From NCBI RefSeq assembly GCF_010646885.2, contig NZ_CP050700.1, forward strand, positions 3,312,501 through 3,376,500: 64,000 bases of DNA, written 5' to 3'. Positions 35,124 through 43,857 of the stretch are shown one piece after another (within the stretch, counting starts at the first letter, position 1; each line of letters opens with the position of its first letter). Below the pieces are notes generated by a model. That model made no database searches. It had not been told where the DNA came from and saw only the letters and a list, made by a program, of their open reading frames with translations. Source of the stretch: Desulfopila sp. IMCC35008. Lineage in GTDB: Bacteria; Desulfobacterota; Desulfobulbia; Desulfobulbales; Desulfocapsaceae. The position numbers and the translations under genes are program-made.

Positions 35124-35432
35124 ATGAAGAGGAAAAGAAAAAATCGTTCAGGGGAAGAAAAAGTAACCATCTTGAAACGGCACCTTGTTGATCATGTCCC
35201 TGTTTCAGATCTGTGTGACGAATACAATCTTCACCCGACCGTCTTTTATAGGTGGCAGAAAGAGTTTTTTGAACACGGTGCCGCCGCTTTTGATCGGAAT
35301 AAGACAACCGAGAAAAAGCAGGATGAGGCCAAAATTCAAGCTCTGGAGCAAAAACTTCAGCGTAAGAACGAAGTGCTCTCTGAATTGATGGAGGAGCACG
35401 TCAAGCTAAAAAAAGATCTTGGGGAGATCTGA
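35124..35432 (+). CDS. IS3-family transposase OrfA
   Basis: This 102-residue DNA-binding protein starts KRKRKNRSGEEKVTILKRHL and has a helix-turn-helix (VSDLCDEYNLHPTVFYRWQK), then a Lys/Glu-rich leucine zipper (about 70-100). It recognises the inverted repeats. An A7 run near its 3' end can shift ribosomes into the orfB frame, producing the OrfAB transposase. Confidence 0.93.
   Translation: MKRKRKNRSGEEKVTILKRHLVDHVPVSDLCDEYNLHPTVFYRWQKEFFEHGAAAFDRNKTTEKKQDEAKIQALEQKLQRKNEVLSELMEEHVKLKKDLGEI
35408..35414 (+). promoter_or_regulatory. probable -1 programmed frameshift site (A AAA AAA)
   Basis: The zero-frame codons are CTA AAA AAA GAT. The heptamer A-AAA-AAA allows tandem -1 slippage. From here the -1 frame is open without a stop into OrfB, and AAAGGAG stands further downstream. 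This is the usual IS3-family arrangement for making the fused transposase. Confidence 0.75.
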
Positions 35433-35443
35433 AAGGAGCCTGG

Positions 35444-36499
35444 GTGCCTCACGATACTCGGGACAGTATAATAGATTTCGTGAGGTACTGGTCAGAGGTA
35501 ACAGGTCTCCCCGCAGTGAAATATATCGGTTGGCTGCAAATTCAATCAAGCAAATATTACAACTGGAAGGACAGGTACGGCAAGGCCAACGAGCACAATG
35601 GCCTTATACCACGAGACTTCTGGCTCGAAGCCTGGGAAAGGCAGGCAATAATCGATTATCATCACAAGTTCCCGGCTGAAGGTTATAGACGGCTCACCTT
35701 CATGATGCTGGATAACAATATTGTCGCCGTCAGCCCGAGTTCTACCTACCGGGTATTGAGCGGTGCAGGTCTACTGCAGAGGTGGAGTAAGGGCAAGTCG
35801 AAGAAGGGTAATGGTTTCACTCAACCCCTTGGGATACATGAGCACTGGCATATTGACATGTCCTACATCAATATCTGTGGGACTTTTTACTACCTGTGCA
35901 CCATTCTAGATGGGTGCAGCCGATATATCGTCCACTGGGAGTTACGGGAATCGATGACCGAGCAGGACATTGAGATTGTGTTACAAAGAGCCAGGGAACA
36001 ATTCCCTAAAGAGAAACCAAGGATCATATCGGATAACGGTCCACAGTTTGTCTCAAAAGACTTTAAGGAGTATATCAGGTTTGTTGGGATGACCCATGTT
36101 AGAACATCTCCCTATTATCCGCAGAGTAATGGCAAAATAGAGAGATGGCACGGCACCTTGAAAAGGGAATGCATCAGGCCGGGAGTACTGCTGAGCCTTG
36201 AAGATGCGAGAAGAGTGGTCGGTGATTATATACATCATTACAACAATGTTCGCCTCAACAGTGCCATTGGATATATTGCTCCGATCGATAAACTAAATGG
36301 ACGATCCCAGGAAATCTTCCGGGAACGAGATGAGAAGCTTGAATTGGCTCGGCAAGCGAGAAAGAAAAAACGTTCAGGGGGCATCCGGGGAAATAATCCA
36401 CCCCACCAAGTCCCAATATCCTCTGCCGGGCATTCAGTTGGGGCCCTTTATCGGAATCGGGCCTTGACGGGGTTCCCTGCGGCGGTAGAGGGCAGTTGA
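35444..36499 (+). CDS. IS3-family transposase OrfB (DDE catalytic domain)
   Basis: This 351-residue catalytic subunit has the rve integrase core with Asp in HEHWHIDMSYINICG, Asp in RIISDNGPQFVSKDF and Glu in PYYPQSNGKIERWHGTLK, which completes the DDE triad. An N-terminal HTH_21-like region contains YHHKFPAEGYRRL. The frame is open upstream to the slippery site at 35408, so the active protein is probably the OrfA-OrfB fusion; GTG 35444 is the first independent start. All catalytic residues are present, so the element may be active. Confidence 0.93.
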   Translation: MPHDTRDSIIDFVRYWSEVTGLPAVKYIGWLQIQSSKYYNWKDRYGKANEHNGLIPRDFWLEAWERQAIIDYHHKFPAEGYRRLTFMMLDNNIVAVSPSSTYRVLSGAGLLQRWSKGKSKKGNGFTQPLGIHEHWHIDMSYINICGTFYYLCTILDGCSRYIVHWELRESMTEQDIEIVLQRAREQFPKEKPRIISDNGPQFVSKDFKEYIRFVGMTHVRTSPYYPQSNGKIERWHGTLKRECIRPGVLLSLEDARRVVGDYIHHYNNVRLNSAIGYIAPIDKLNGRSQEIFRERDEKLELARQARKKKRSGGIRGNNPPHQVPISSAGHSVGALYRNRALTGFPAAVEGS

Positions 36500-36670
36500 A
36501 AAGCGTTGAAAGAGAAGAAACAACCAACTAACTCAACGAGGGGGATTCTCCAATTCCAAGAGAAGCATTACATCCATTATTACTTTACCACTTCAATAAT
36601 AGTTGATTTCGGCTCTGCATACACGCCTTATGATTTGGGAGGTGTTGTTTGCAGTGATGGTTCTGTGTTT

Positions 36671-37258
36671 TTACTGGCGTTTCAGGCCGGATAGTATTTT
36701 ATTTGCTGTTTCCTCTGCCAGTTCCGTGAGTGGAGTGGTGATAAAACCGTCAATCCTCAGGTCTATCAGCCTGGCAATGGTGCCGGAGATAAGACCGATT
36801 GCGACATGGTAGTTGTTGATACTGATCTCTTGCTGGATGACGCCTTCCGTGAGAAATTCGCTAATGGTCTTCATCCCTTCCGACGAGCAGATAGTGGATT
36901 TTTCATTGAGTATTTCCGCAGGCCTTGCATAGAGGAGATAGGTTACCATGTCGGAATCTGCCTCTGTCCACTCGAACATCATGGCAACATATGCGGTGAG
37001 TTTTTCGCTGAAAGACTGTTTGGGCTTTACTTGTGTTGCATATCGGTGAAGGTATTCGCTCACTGCATCTTTGTGTATTTCCCGGGCGATTGCCTCTTTA
37101 CTGGGGAAGTGGTGATATATTGCTCCTGTGCTTGTTTGTGAGTGCTTGATGATATCCGTGATGCTTGTGGAGTAATATCCATTCTGAACAAACAGCCGGC
37201 GTGCTGAAAGCATTATCTTTTCACGAATGGTGTTCAGGTCAACGGTTGCAGTAGGCAC
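36671..37258 (-). CDS. TetR-family transcriptional regulator
   Basis: This 195-residue regulator has the N-terminal TetR helix-turn-helix (ARRLFVQNGYYSTSITDII, TGAIYHHFPSKEAI) and a C-terminal ligand domain. I choose GTG 37258 because GAGGGAACC precedes it and the protein then starts the usual distance before the HTH; the longer frame to 37360 adds an atypical leader. It lies 108 bases downstream of, and in the same direction as, the large FAD/Fe-S dehydrogenase gene, and probably controls it. Ligand unknown. Confidence 0.88.
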   Translation of the reverse strand: MPTATVDLNTIREKIMLSARRLFVQNGYYSTSITDIIKHSQTSTGAIYHHFPSKEAIAREIHKDAVSEYLHRYATQVKPKQSFSEKLTAYVAMMFEWTEADSDMVTYLLYARPAEILNEKSTICSSEGMKTISEFLTEGVIQQEISINNYHVAIGLISGTIARLIDLRIDGFITTPLTELAEETANKILSGLKRQ

Positions 37259-37366
37259 GGTTCCCTCAGCGACAAATGTTTCACAAAAATACCGATGAAA
37301 TTGTATTAATGCAAGAAAAAGCAAAGCAGTGCAGGGGGATGAATTCCGCCTGCACTGCATGGTACA

Positions 37367-40066
37367 TTATTTTTTGTTTTGTTTGTAGATTCTTTTCTTC
37401 ATACCGCTTTTTTGCAGCATTTCAACCGTTGCGCTCATGTAGGTGCCGATACGTTCAGTGGGATCATCCACCGGCAGGCCGAGTGCTTCTGCGACAATGT
37501 CGGTGATATCTTTCTGCTTCACCTTTGTACCGGCTGCGTTACAGGTAGCATTTATCTGTGAGCCGCACCCTGCACATGTTGTGATAACAAAATCTGCGCC
37601 GGTGGCTTCTGCTTCGTTTACCCGCTTCAAGCCGGAACCGCTCACCACCTGCAGGTTGTCAAAGGCCGCAACAAGTCCACAGCAGAGCGATTTTTCCCGC
37701 GTAGACTCCATCTCGACTACATTTGCTCCGGTTGCCTTCAACACATTGCGTGGTTCATCGTAGTGACCGAACCAGCGCCCGATGTGACAGGAATCGTGGT
37801 AGGTGATGGTGTGTGGATAAGGATTCTCGAACACAAGTTGCTCGTTTTCAACCAGTTCATTCATGAACACTGTCGCATGGACGAACTTGACATCAAAATC
37901 GACCCCGGCAGCATCAGCGATTGCCTTGTAATTCTCAGAAAAGTTCGCGTAGCATCCCGGGCAGGAGAGCACAAGTTTTTCAATTCCCGCATCTTTCATG
38001 CTCTGGATGTTTTTCAAAACAAACTCTTGATAGTCATCGGCATAGCCGCCTAAAAGCAGGTATAGCCCACAACATGTAGCTGAATCGCCAAGGTTGACAA
38101 AATCAACACCTGCTTTGTCGATGATACGGGTTATGTTTTGCGCCATGTTCGGCATCACCACATTTGCCCAGCAGCCACCCCAGTATCCGATTTTTCCTGT
38201 TTTTTGAGTGGGAACGTCCAGCCATTGCTCCTGTTTTTCTTTGGGGACACCCCAGAAATTTCCAGTGCCGAGTACGTTGTCTCTGATCGTATCAAGTCCG
38301 GTGTTGATAAAATCCGAGCGGTGAAACCACTCCTTCAACATCAGCCAGTTGTGTGCATTGTGGGATTTGATCTGACAGACATCGTCACACTTTTTACAGG
38401 TGGTGCAAATGTTGAGTGATTTGATGAACCCTTCGCTCGATTTTATCTCACCACGAGAGTATTGATTAAGGAGAAAGTATTTACCCCTGGGGGAATTGCT
38501 TTCCCATGGCTGGGCACTGTATACCGTACAGGTTTGTCTGCAATATCCGCAAAGGGCACACGAGAACGTGTCATCCTCAAGTGCGGCGGGGATGTTGCCG
38601 CTTAATCCAGTGCTTTCAAAGGAGCAGAGCATGCGCCCTGTGAGTCCGATAATGTCTTTTGCCAGCCCCGCGGCAGACATCATTTTCCATATCATTGACG
38701 AAGGTGACTTTTTATCCAGGCTGGCCGGGATCACTTTCCCCGGGTTCATTATTCCGTGCGGATCAACGGACTGCTTGAATGCCCAGAGATCCTGAAGCAG
38801 GTCTTTTCCAAGCAGCTCTTGAGACTTGTTGGCAAAATACAGTCCGGTGGAATACACTCTTCCGCCGAGTTTCTCTGCTATGCCAAGTACCGAGAGAGAG
38901 CTGACATACGCCAGTGGATACCCGGCCTTCCTTTCGTCGGAAAGCATAAAGCCAAGAACTGCAATTTCACCAGAGCCTATCATTGTGCCTTCCAGCGCAA
39001 ATGCTCCCTTGAATTTCTTCTCAACTCGCTGGACAAACTCTTCAAGTTTTTCCACAGGGATAACTACCTCGCTTGCGATAAGGGAAGGTCCCAGCTTTTT
39101 GAATCGCATCGGGTAAAATTTTTCTTCCCACTCTTTTTTAGCGAGGTCACCAGGTTCTTTTCGCGCCCCGGTGCTTAGGATAAGTGCCTTAATGGATGCA
39201 TCCGCTTCGGCGGTATCGCGGGCAAGATAGGCAATTGAAAGGTAATATCTGTTGGAATCGAGCGTCGTGTGGCCATCAGCTTCGTTCATGAGTGAAATGA
39301 ATGAAGGGAGGAGTATGGAGGATGACCAGGCCGGTATACCGAGTCCCTTCATTGCGGAGACACCAGTGCTCAGTTGAGAAAGGGTATCGAAGGACAGCAG
39401 GGTCACTTTTTCATCCGACTGCTGCATGATCTTAATGGTGATGCTGGTGATCACTCCGGTGATGCCGCAGGTTCCGGTTGCCATTTTCAACTGCTCTCCC
39501 GCGAGAACCTGTTTTTCTCCGGTAGGGAGAATCAGTGTGAGGGAAGTAATATTGTCACTAAAGTAGGAGTACATGTAGCTGCCATAGCCTGCGCCCTCCA
39601 TTGCAGCCCAGCCACCTACCGTAGCAGATACAGCGCTGGACGGATACAACCGGAGCGCAAGACCTTGTTCTATGAGTGTGCTTTGCAGGTCACTAAAAAC
39701 AGTTCCTGCATGTACTGTGGCGGTTAACGCATCTTTGTCGAGGGCAATCACTCCCTGCAAGCGAGCTGTGTCTACAACAATCCCACCCTTAGTGGGGACT
39801 GCTCCGCCAAACCCCGCGGTCCCCGCACCACGTGGAACAACAGGGATTTTGTATTTTGTTGCTATCTGCATCAGCTCCATAACCTCTTCCTCTGTGGTTG
39901 GCTGACAGACTGCATGTGGTAGCGTTTTGATAAATCGCTTGATCTGTTTCGGCATGACCCCCATGTCATGTGAGTAGAGTAAACGTTCAACTTCGTCAAA
40001 TCTGACTCGATCACCTAGTAGTGCGTTCAGCTCCTCTTTGAAGCCTGTCTTGACTGCAGTGTTCAT
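37367..40066 (-). CDS. FAD-linked oxidase fused to Fe-S/CCG-domain subunit (GlcD-GlpC-type, D-lactate dehydrogenase-like)
   Basis: This is an 899-residue fusion. The N-terminal part is an FAD_binding_4 domain (about 35-175; VVPRGAGTAGFGGAVPTKGG) and an FAD-oxidase C domain (about 185-430, with PHGIMNPGKVIP). Then come two 4Fe-4S motifs, CALCGYCRQTCTVY and CTTCKKCDDVC, and two CCG domains (LSCPGCYANF with TCCGLYLLLGG; TCAGCGSQINAT with CCGLVAAF). This layout is known in D-lactate and other 2-hydroxyacid dehydrogenases that feed electrons to the membrane or to heterodisulfide-reductase-like partners. It is predicted cytoplasmic or membrane-attached. The substrate is likely a 2-hydroxy acid but is not proven by the sequence. 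Confidence 0.9.
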   Translation of the reverse strand: MNTAVKTGFKEELNALLGDRVRFDEVERLLYSHDMGVMPKQIKRFIKTLPHAVCQPTTEEEVMELMQIATKYKIPVVPRGAGTAGFGGAVPTKGGIVVDTARLQGVIALDKDALTATVHAGTVFSDLQSTLIEQGLALRLYPSSAVSATVGGWAAMEGAGYGSYMYSYFSDNITSLTLILPTGEKQVLAGEQLKMATGTCGITGVITSITIKIMQQSDEKVTLLSFDTLSQLSTGVSAMKGLGIPAWSSSILLPSFISLMNEADGHTTLDSNRYYLSIAYLARDTAEADASIKALILSTGARKEPGDLAKKEWEEKFYPMRFKKLGPSLIASEVVIPVEKLEEFVQRVEKKFKGAFALEGTMIGSGEIAVLGFMLSDERKAGYPLAYVSSLSVLGIAEKLGGRVYSTGLYFANKSQELLGKDLLQDLWAFKQSVDPHGIMNPGKVIPASLDKKSPSSMIWKMMSAAGLAKDIIGLTGRMLCSFESTGLSGNIPAALEDDTFSCALCGYCRQTCTVYSAQPWESNSPRGKYFLLNQYSRGEIKSSEGFIKSLNICTTCKKCDDVCQIKSHNAHNWLMLKEWFHRSDFINTGLDTIRDNVLGTGNFWGVPKEKQEQWLDVPTQKTGKIGYWGGCWANVVMPNMAQNITRIIDKAGVDFVNLGDSATCCGLYLLLGGYADDYQEFVLKNIQSMKDAGIEKLVLSCPGCYANFSENYKAIADAAGVDFDVKFVHATVFMNELVENEQLVFENPYPHTITYHDSCHIGRWFGHYDEPRNVLKATGANVVEMESTREKSLCCGLVAAFDNLQVVSGSGLKRVNEAEATGADFVITTCAGCGSQINATCNAAGTKVKQKDITDIVAEALGLPVDDPTERIGTYMSATVEMLQKSGMKKRIYKQNKK

Positions 40067-40266
40067 AAGGCACCCCCTTGTGTGCAGAATGTTTGTTCTG
40101 ATATCATCAATAGCGCGTAGCTGGATTAGCCATTACAACAGGGATTTCGACTGCGTAGTAGCAAAACAGAAAGAACGCTCTGTCTGTCTTTTAGCAATTT
40201 TATTTTGGAAGTGCAAGCTTTTTTCATACACCGAGTTATCTTGCCCTTGCATACAGCGAACATGGG

Positions 40267-40320
40267 GTAGGTGGTGGTTTTCTCCGGTGCGTTGTTTCTT
40301 GCTCACCACCTGAAGCCTAC
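40267..40320 (-). promoter_or_regulatory. GC-rich hairpin in the leader of the FAD/Fe-S dehydrogenase gene
   Basis: In the gene's orientation GTAGG and GGTGGTG on one side can pair with CCACCACCTAC on the other. Two pairings compete for the same GG and an asymmetric bulge results. It lies 200-250 bases before the start codon. I do not recognise a riboswitch class. The IS4 element ends 38 bases further upstream. Confidence 0.35.
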
Positions 40321-40357
40321 AAGAGTGATCGTTCTGTTTCTGAAATGCATGCTGGTT

Positions 40358-41623
40358 CACTGCTGTCCCACAGTTAATTCCACAATAAAAGTTGCGGAGA
40401 ATTAGTCTCTTGGTGAACTTTGTCAGGCGGCCTAAGGAGATCAGATAAGGGTCTTCTTTCAAACAGACTCAATTGCAATATTCTCAAGATCTCTGAAATC
40501 GATCCTCTGAACTTTGCCATAAACTTGAAATAGGAAAGCAGTAAATATACACACAATGCTATCCACAGCTGAGTGAGTACGGCATTTGGTGAAGTACCAA
40601 GAAAGGTTCTAACCTTGAGGTTTTGCTTGATCCATTTGAAAAAGAGTTCGATCTGCCAACGCTCTTTGTAGATAGCTGCAACTTCGGAAGCCTTTATCTT
40701 TTTTGAGTTGGTAAGGAATTGATATTCCTTACCTGTTTCCGGATCAACATAATTTACTTGGCGAAAGGTGGCTTGATGCCCAGGGAGTTTGACTTTGCAA
40801 TCCAAGACGACATCTTCGGTATCAGGTTTCCGCCTATTTCCAAATTGATAGGCACCGGAATTGCTTTTTAGCCTTGTAACAAATGTGATATTGCTTTTAT
40901 CGAGATCACCATACCAACTGTAGTCTGTATAGCCGCGGTCAAAAACGACACATGAGCCAGCTGGAAGTTTGAGTGCTCTGGCCAATTCAATTTCGTGTCT
41001 TTTACCCTCGGTCATATCCATGAATACTGGTAGGTAGCCATCTGCATCAAGGCCAAAATTTAACTTGATTGCTCCCTTGGTTTTGCGATATGTGGCCCAT
41101 GGAAATACAGTAAGGCAGAGATTGATGGTCGTAGCATCCAAGAGGAGAATTTTCCCTTTAAATTTAAACCGATGTTTAGGAGCATGCTCCTCACACGTCC
41201 GTAAAAGCTTAAAAAACATCTCCTGATAAAGTTCATGTGGTTGTTGTTCATTCACCCGCGCAAGTGTAGTCCTGCTTGTTTGCTTCATGCCGAGGTGATA
41301 GATGCGCTTACCCTTTGCAGCTAAGTTACTAACCAGATCTCGCAGACTCTTCCTGCCGGTAAGTTGAGCAACGGTCATTGCCATAAATTGGCTCCAACGG
41401 CTATAGGAGCGAAACTTATGTCCCTGATGATGTTTTTGGGCAAGCTTTTCAAAATCATGTCTCGGTAAAAATGAGGCTATTTGATTGAGTATTGTGTTAT
41501 AATGTGCCATGGCTCGGATCTCCTTGTATTTAAATGTTAATTCGCACTTTCATTATAACACAAGGAGCTCTCCGGGCCTTTATTTATCTGTATTTACATA
41601 ACTATTTATGGGACAGCAGTGAT
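40358..41623 (-). mobile_element. IS4-family insertion sequence with 9-bp target duplication
   Basis: This 1266-bp element has perfect 13-bp terminal inverted repeats, CACTGCTGTCCCA, at both ends. The 9-bp sequence ATGCTGGTT flanks it at 40349-40357 and 41624-41632, the target duplication. One transposase gene fills it. It sits 291 bases upstream of the dehydrogenase start and may have displaced that gene's native promoter. Exact repeats point to a recent insertion. Confidence 0.94.
40374..41510 (-). CDS. IS4-family transposase
   Basis: This 378-residue DDE transposase has an N-terminal DUF4372-type domain (SFLPRHDFEKLAQKHHQGHK). The catalytic Asp residues are in ILLLDATTINL and VVFDRGYTDYSWY. 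The Y-x2-R-W-x-IE-x-FFKWIKQ box carries the catalytic Glu (YKERWQIELFFKWIKQN). It is complete and intact. Confidence 0.93.
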   Translation of the reverse strand: MAHYNTILNQIASFLPRHDFEKLAQKHHQGHKFRSYSRWSQFMAMTVAQLTGRKSLRDLVSNLAAKGKRIYHLGMKQTSRTTLARVNEQQPHELYQEMFFKLLRTCEEHAPKHRFKFKGKILLLDATTINLCLTVFPWATYRKTKGAIKLNFGLDADGYLPVFMDMTEGKRHEIELARALKLPAGSCVVFDRGYTDYSWYGDLDKSNITFVTRLKSNSGAYQFGNRRKPDTEDVVLDCKVKLPGHQATFRQVNYVDPETGKEYQFLTNSKKIKASEVAAIYKERWQIELFFKWIKQNLKVRTFLGTSPNAVLTQLWIALCVYLLLSYFKFMAKFRGSISEILRILQLSLFERRPLSDLLRPPDKVHQETNSPQLLLWN

Positions 41624-41632
41624 GCTGGTTAA

Positions 41633-41879
41633 TTTTTTAGGGGCTTGCAGGTTACCTGTCTGCAAGTGGCTGCAGTGTAAATGAATGTGATAAGAATCAG
41701 TTTCCGCAAAGCTATTCTTTTCCAGCTGTCTTTTCAAAAAACTTACAGCTATTCAAGGTTTTGCCCAACTTATCCAAAGAATAAGAACAAACTGGTCGCT
41801 TTGATGAGTTCCCTGCTTTTTGAACAGATTCGAGACATGATTAAGGTGGGTACAGGCAATTTAAACCATCACCTGTAAT
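41633..41879. other. gap between IS4 element and metK relic
   Basis: This stretch contains a 7-bp hairpin, CTTGCAG (41644-41650) with CTGCAAG (41660-41666), and a 65-codon plus frame at 41681-41878 with no recognisable domain. The missing 5' part of metK is not here. Confidence 0.4.
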
Positions 41880-42918
41880 GATCCTCTGGCCAAGGTTGCC
41901 TGTGAAACCTTTATCGCAGATGACCTGGTAGTAGTAGCAGGAGAATTCCACACCTCCCCACCTGTGCTATTCCAGACCATTAAGGAAGAAACTCCCGACA
42001 TTATACGACAGGTTCTTCGAGACACTGGTTACAGTCGTGACTTCCCCGGTATTGATCCTGATACCTGTGAGATCAGACTTATACTCAATCAGCAGTCTGG
42101 TGACATTCGTCAGGGAGTGGTCACAGGTGGCGCAGGTGATCAAGGCCTGGTCTTTGGTTACGCCACTGAGGAGACACCAGAGCTGATGCCTCTACCCATC
42201 ACCCTGGCCTATAAGTTAGTGCAACGTCAGGCAGAGCTGAGAGCATCCGGAGCTATCCACTGGTTACGACCCGATGCCAAGAGCCAGGTAACAATACGCT
42301 ACGAAGATGACAAACCAGTAGGAGTCGATACGGTAGTCCTCTCCACTCAGCATGACGAGGACGTGTCTATTGATACTGTCCGCAAGGTAGTCGGGGAACA
42401 GATCATCCGTGCTGTTATCCCAAACGCCGATCTTAAGATACACATCAACCCCACAGGCCGCTTCGTGGTGGGTGGCCCTCATGGAGATACCGGTCTAACA
42501 GGACGTAAGATCATCGTTGACACCTATGGTGGTAGATGCCCTCACGGAGGTGGTGCATTTTCAGGGAAGGACCCGAGTAAGGTTGACCGCTCTGCAGCAT
42601 ATGCTGCCCGGTATGTCGCAAAGAATATTGTGGCAGCAGGTCTTGCCAATCGATGCACTGTACAGATCGCATATGCGATTGGCGTAGCAGAACCCGTCTC
42701 TGTGATGGTTGACCACCCATGGGGCCGGAATCGTCAAAGAGAAAGCAATTATGGACGTTTTTGACCTGACTCCGGCTGGTATTATAAAGTCTTTAGATCT
42801 GCGGCGTCCTATCTATGCCCAGACGGCAGCTTATGGACACTTTGGACGAGAGCTTCCTGAGTTCTCTTGGGAGCGATGCGATAAGGTAGAGCAACTTCGG
42901 GAGGTGAGCCATGTCTAA
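41880..42918 (+). pseudogene. metK: S-adenosylmethionine synthetase (metK), 5'-truncated and frameshifted
   Basis: Homology begins abruptly at [20 protein letters not shown]; the first 40 or so codons, including the start and the HPDK motif, are missing, and a TAA lies in frame just upstream. The central part is good: [15 protein letters not shown], the P-loop-like [20 protein letters not shown] and [20 protein letters not shown]. Near 42712 one extra C after GTTGAC shifts the frame (should read VMVDTHGAG). The reading resumes as [19 protein letters not shown] to [16 protein letters not shown], ending at 42918. It cannot yield the enzyme, which makes SAM from ATP and methionine. A functional copy must exist elsewhere. 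Confidence 0.92.
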
Positions 42919-43216
42919 AACTCAAAAGAAGCAGAAACTTATCTCAAGGAAACGCCTGGAAGCATTGGACAAGCAGTCCGGAGTGACCCCGGCACCAAAG
43001 GACCATCCTATTTTTTCAGAAGGTCCGTCGATAACCTTATCGTCCCATACGCGAAAGCCGTCGCAGGAGAAGAGAACCCCACAGATCCCTCTCTCTATAC
43101 TCGATACACCAACACCTGTGTTTATCAAACATGATGAAGTAATACCCGGCGTCAGGGTACCGAAGTACCTACCCAGAGACAGTGCTTTTGTTGCACAGGT
43201 CGAGTGGCCTTCTTGA
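42911..43216 (+). CDS. unknown protein coupled to metK end; possibly frameshifted
   Basis: This 101-residue basic, Pro/Ser-rich protein starts inside the last codons of the metK relic (GAGGTGAGCC ribosome site, ATG at 42911). It shows no recognised domain; the middle ([19 protein letters not shown]) and end ([17 protein letters not shown]) look like real protein. Just before its stop another frame opens and reads [20 protein letters not shown], ending at a TGA (43278-43280) that overlaps the ATG of the next gene. The original gene may therefore have run to 43280 and suffered one frameshift near 43200. Confidence 0.45.
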   Translation: MSKTQKKQKLISRKRLEALDKQSGVTPAPKDHPIFSEGPSITLSSHTRKPSQEKRTPQIPLSILDTPTPVFIKHDEVIPGVRVPKYLPRDSAFVAQVEWPS

Positions 43217-43276
43217 TCTGACAACAGTAAATGAAATTGCTGACATTGTATGGCCGGAAGAGGATGGAGGTGCATC

Positions 43277-43537
43277 ATGAGCTCTTATTTCATCATCGAG
43301 GATGGACAGCTTTATAACTATAGCGATGAAGACGAAAAGCAAAAAGTTACACATATCCTACGCCGAGACGGCGGCGGAGAAGAGTATCTGAAACTGTGGG
43401 TGTCCGACGGGAAGGTCCTTGGCGGACGCACTGTTGGTGAAGAGATGTTCACTCTGACGGTTACCCCGGACGGAGATATAGAAGGCGAGGTACCGGGTGG
43501 CTATCAGTACAATTTTGTAGCTGGAGAGAAGGAATAA
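43277..43537 (+). CDS. small beta-rich protein of unknown function
   Basis: This 86-residue acidic protein (SSYFIIEDGQLYNYSDEDEK, KLWVSDGKVLGGRTVGEEM) has many alternating hydrophobic residues, suggesting a beta fold. It has no signal peptide or cysteine. The ribosome site GGAGGTGC precedes the ATG at 43277; the longer frame to 43250 is less likely. Its ATG overlaps a TGA of the preceding frame, so it was probably part of a coupled pair downstream of metK. Family not recognised. Confidence 0.55.
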   Translation: MSSYFIIEDGQLYNYSDEDEKQKVTHILRRDGGGEEYLKLWVSDGKVLGGRTVGEEMFTLTVTPDGDIEGEVPGGYQYNFVAGEKE

Positions 43538-43702
43538 TTATTCCACGTACCGGATGAGCAACGACACTGGTTTTTTATGCCGTGCACTGTGGACGACCTC
43601 TCCCTGTAATCAACGAGATATATTGCTGGCGATGTATAGGTGCTTGAGGACGTTGTTACAAAAATGCCGGTTTCATCTAACCACCATCTAACTAAACGAA
43701 AA

Positions 43703-43732
43703 AAGGACTTACAGCCTAAACTGTAAGTCCTT
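43703..43732 (-). terminator. terminator after tRNA-Arg (minus strand)
   Basis: AAGGACTTACAG and CTGTAAGTCCTT form a perfect 12-bp stem with a 6-base loop. On the minus strand a T-run follows (plus-strand A-run at 43699-43704). It lies nine bases beyond the CCA end of the tRNA. Confidence 0.9.
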
Positions 43733-43740
43733 GTAATCTC

Positions 43741-43817
43741 TGGTACACCAGGAGCGATTCGAACGCCCGACCTACGGATTCGTAGTCCGTTGCTCTATCC
43801 AGCTGAGCTACTGGTGC
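43741..43817 (-). tRNA. tRNA-Arg (anticodon ACG)
   Basis: The minus strand folds as a 77-nt tRNA. The acceptor stem is GCACCAG/CTGGTGT with a G-U first pair. The D arm contains AGCTCAGCTGGATAGAGC. The anticodon stem ACGGA/TCCGT has loop CTACGAA (anticodon ACG, read as ICG for CGN arginine codons). The T loop is TTCGAAT, and CCA is encoded. No intron. Confidence 0.96.
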
Positions 43818-43857
43818 GTCAAAAGTGGTGTCTATATACCTTAGTTTGATTCGGACA

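Larger units (their letters stand above)
35055..36572 (+). mobile_element. complete IS3-family insertion sequence with 4-bp target duplication
   Basis: This is a 1518-bp element. The left end TGTATTGGTTC...GGAATTGGAG matches the complement of the right end TGTAATGCTTC...GGAATTGGAG, giving imperfect inverted repeats. TCCA at 35051-35054 is repeated at 36573-36576, a 4-bp target duplication typical of the family. It carries orfA and orfB in overlapping relative frames 0 and -1. Its last 241 bases are identical to 1-241, so a second very recent copy lies at the window's left edge. Confidence 0.92.
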
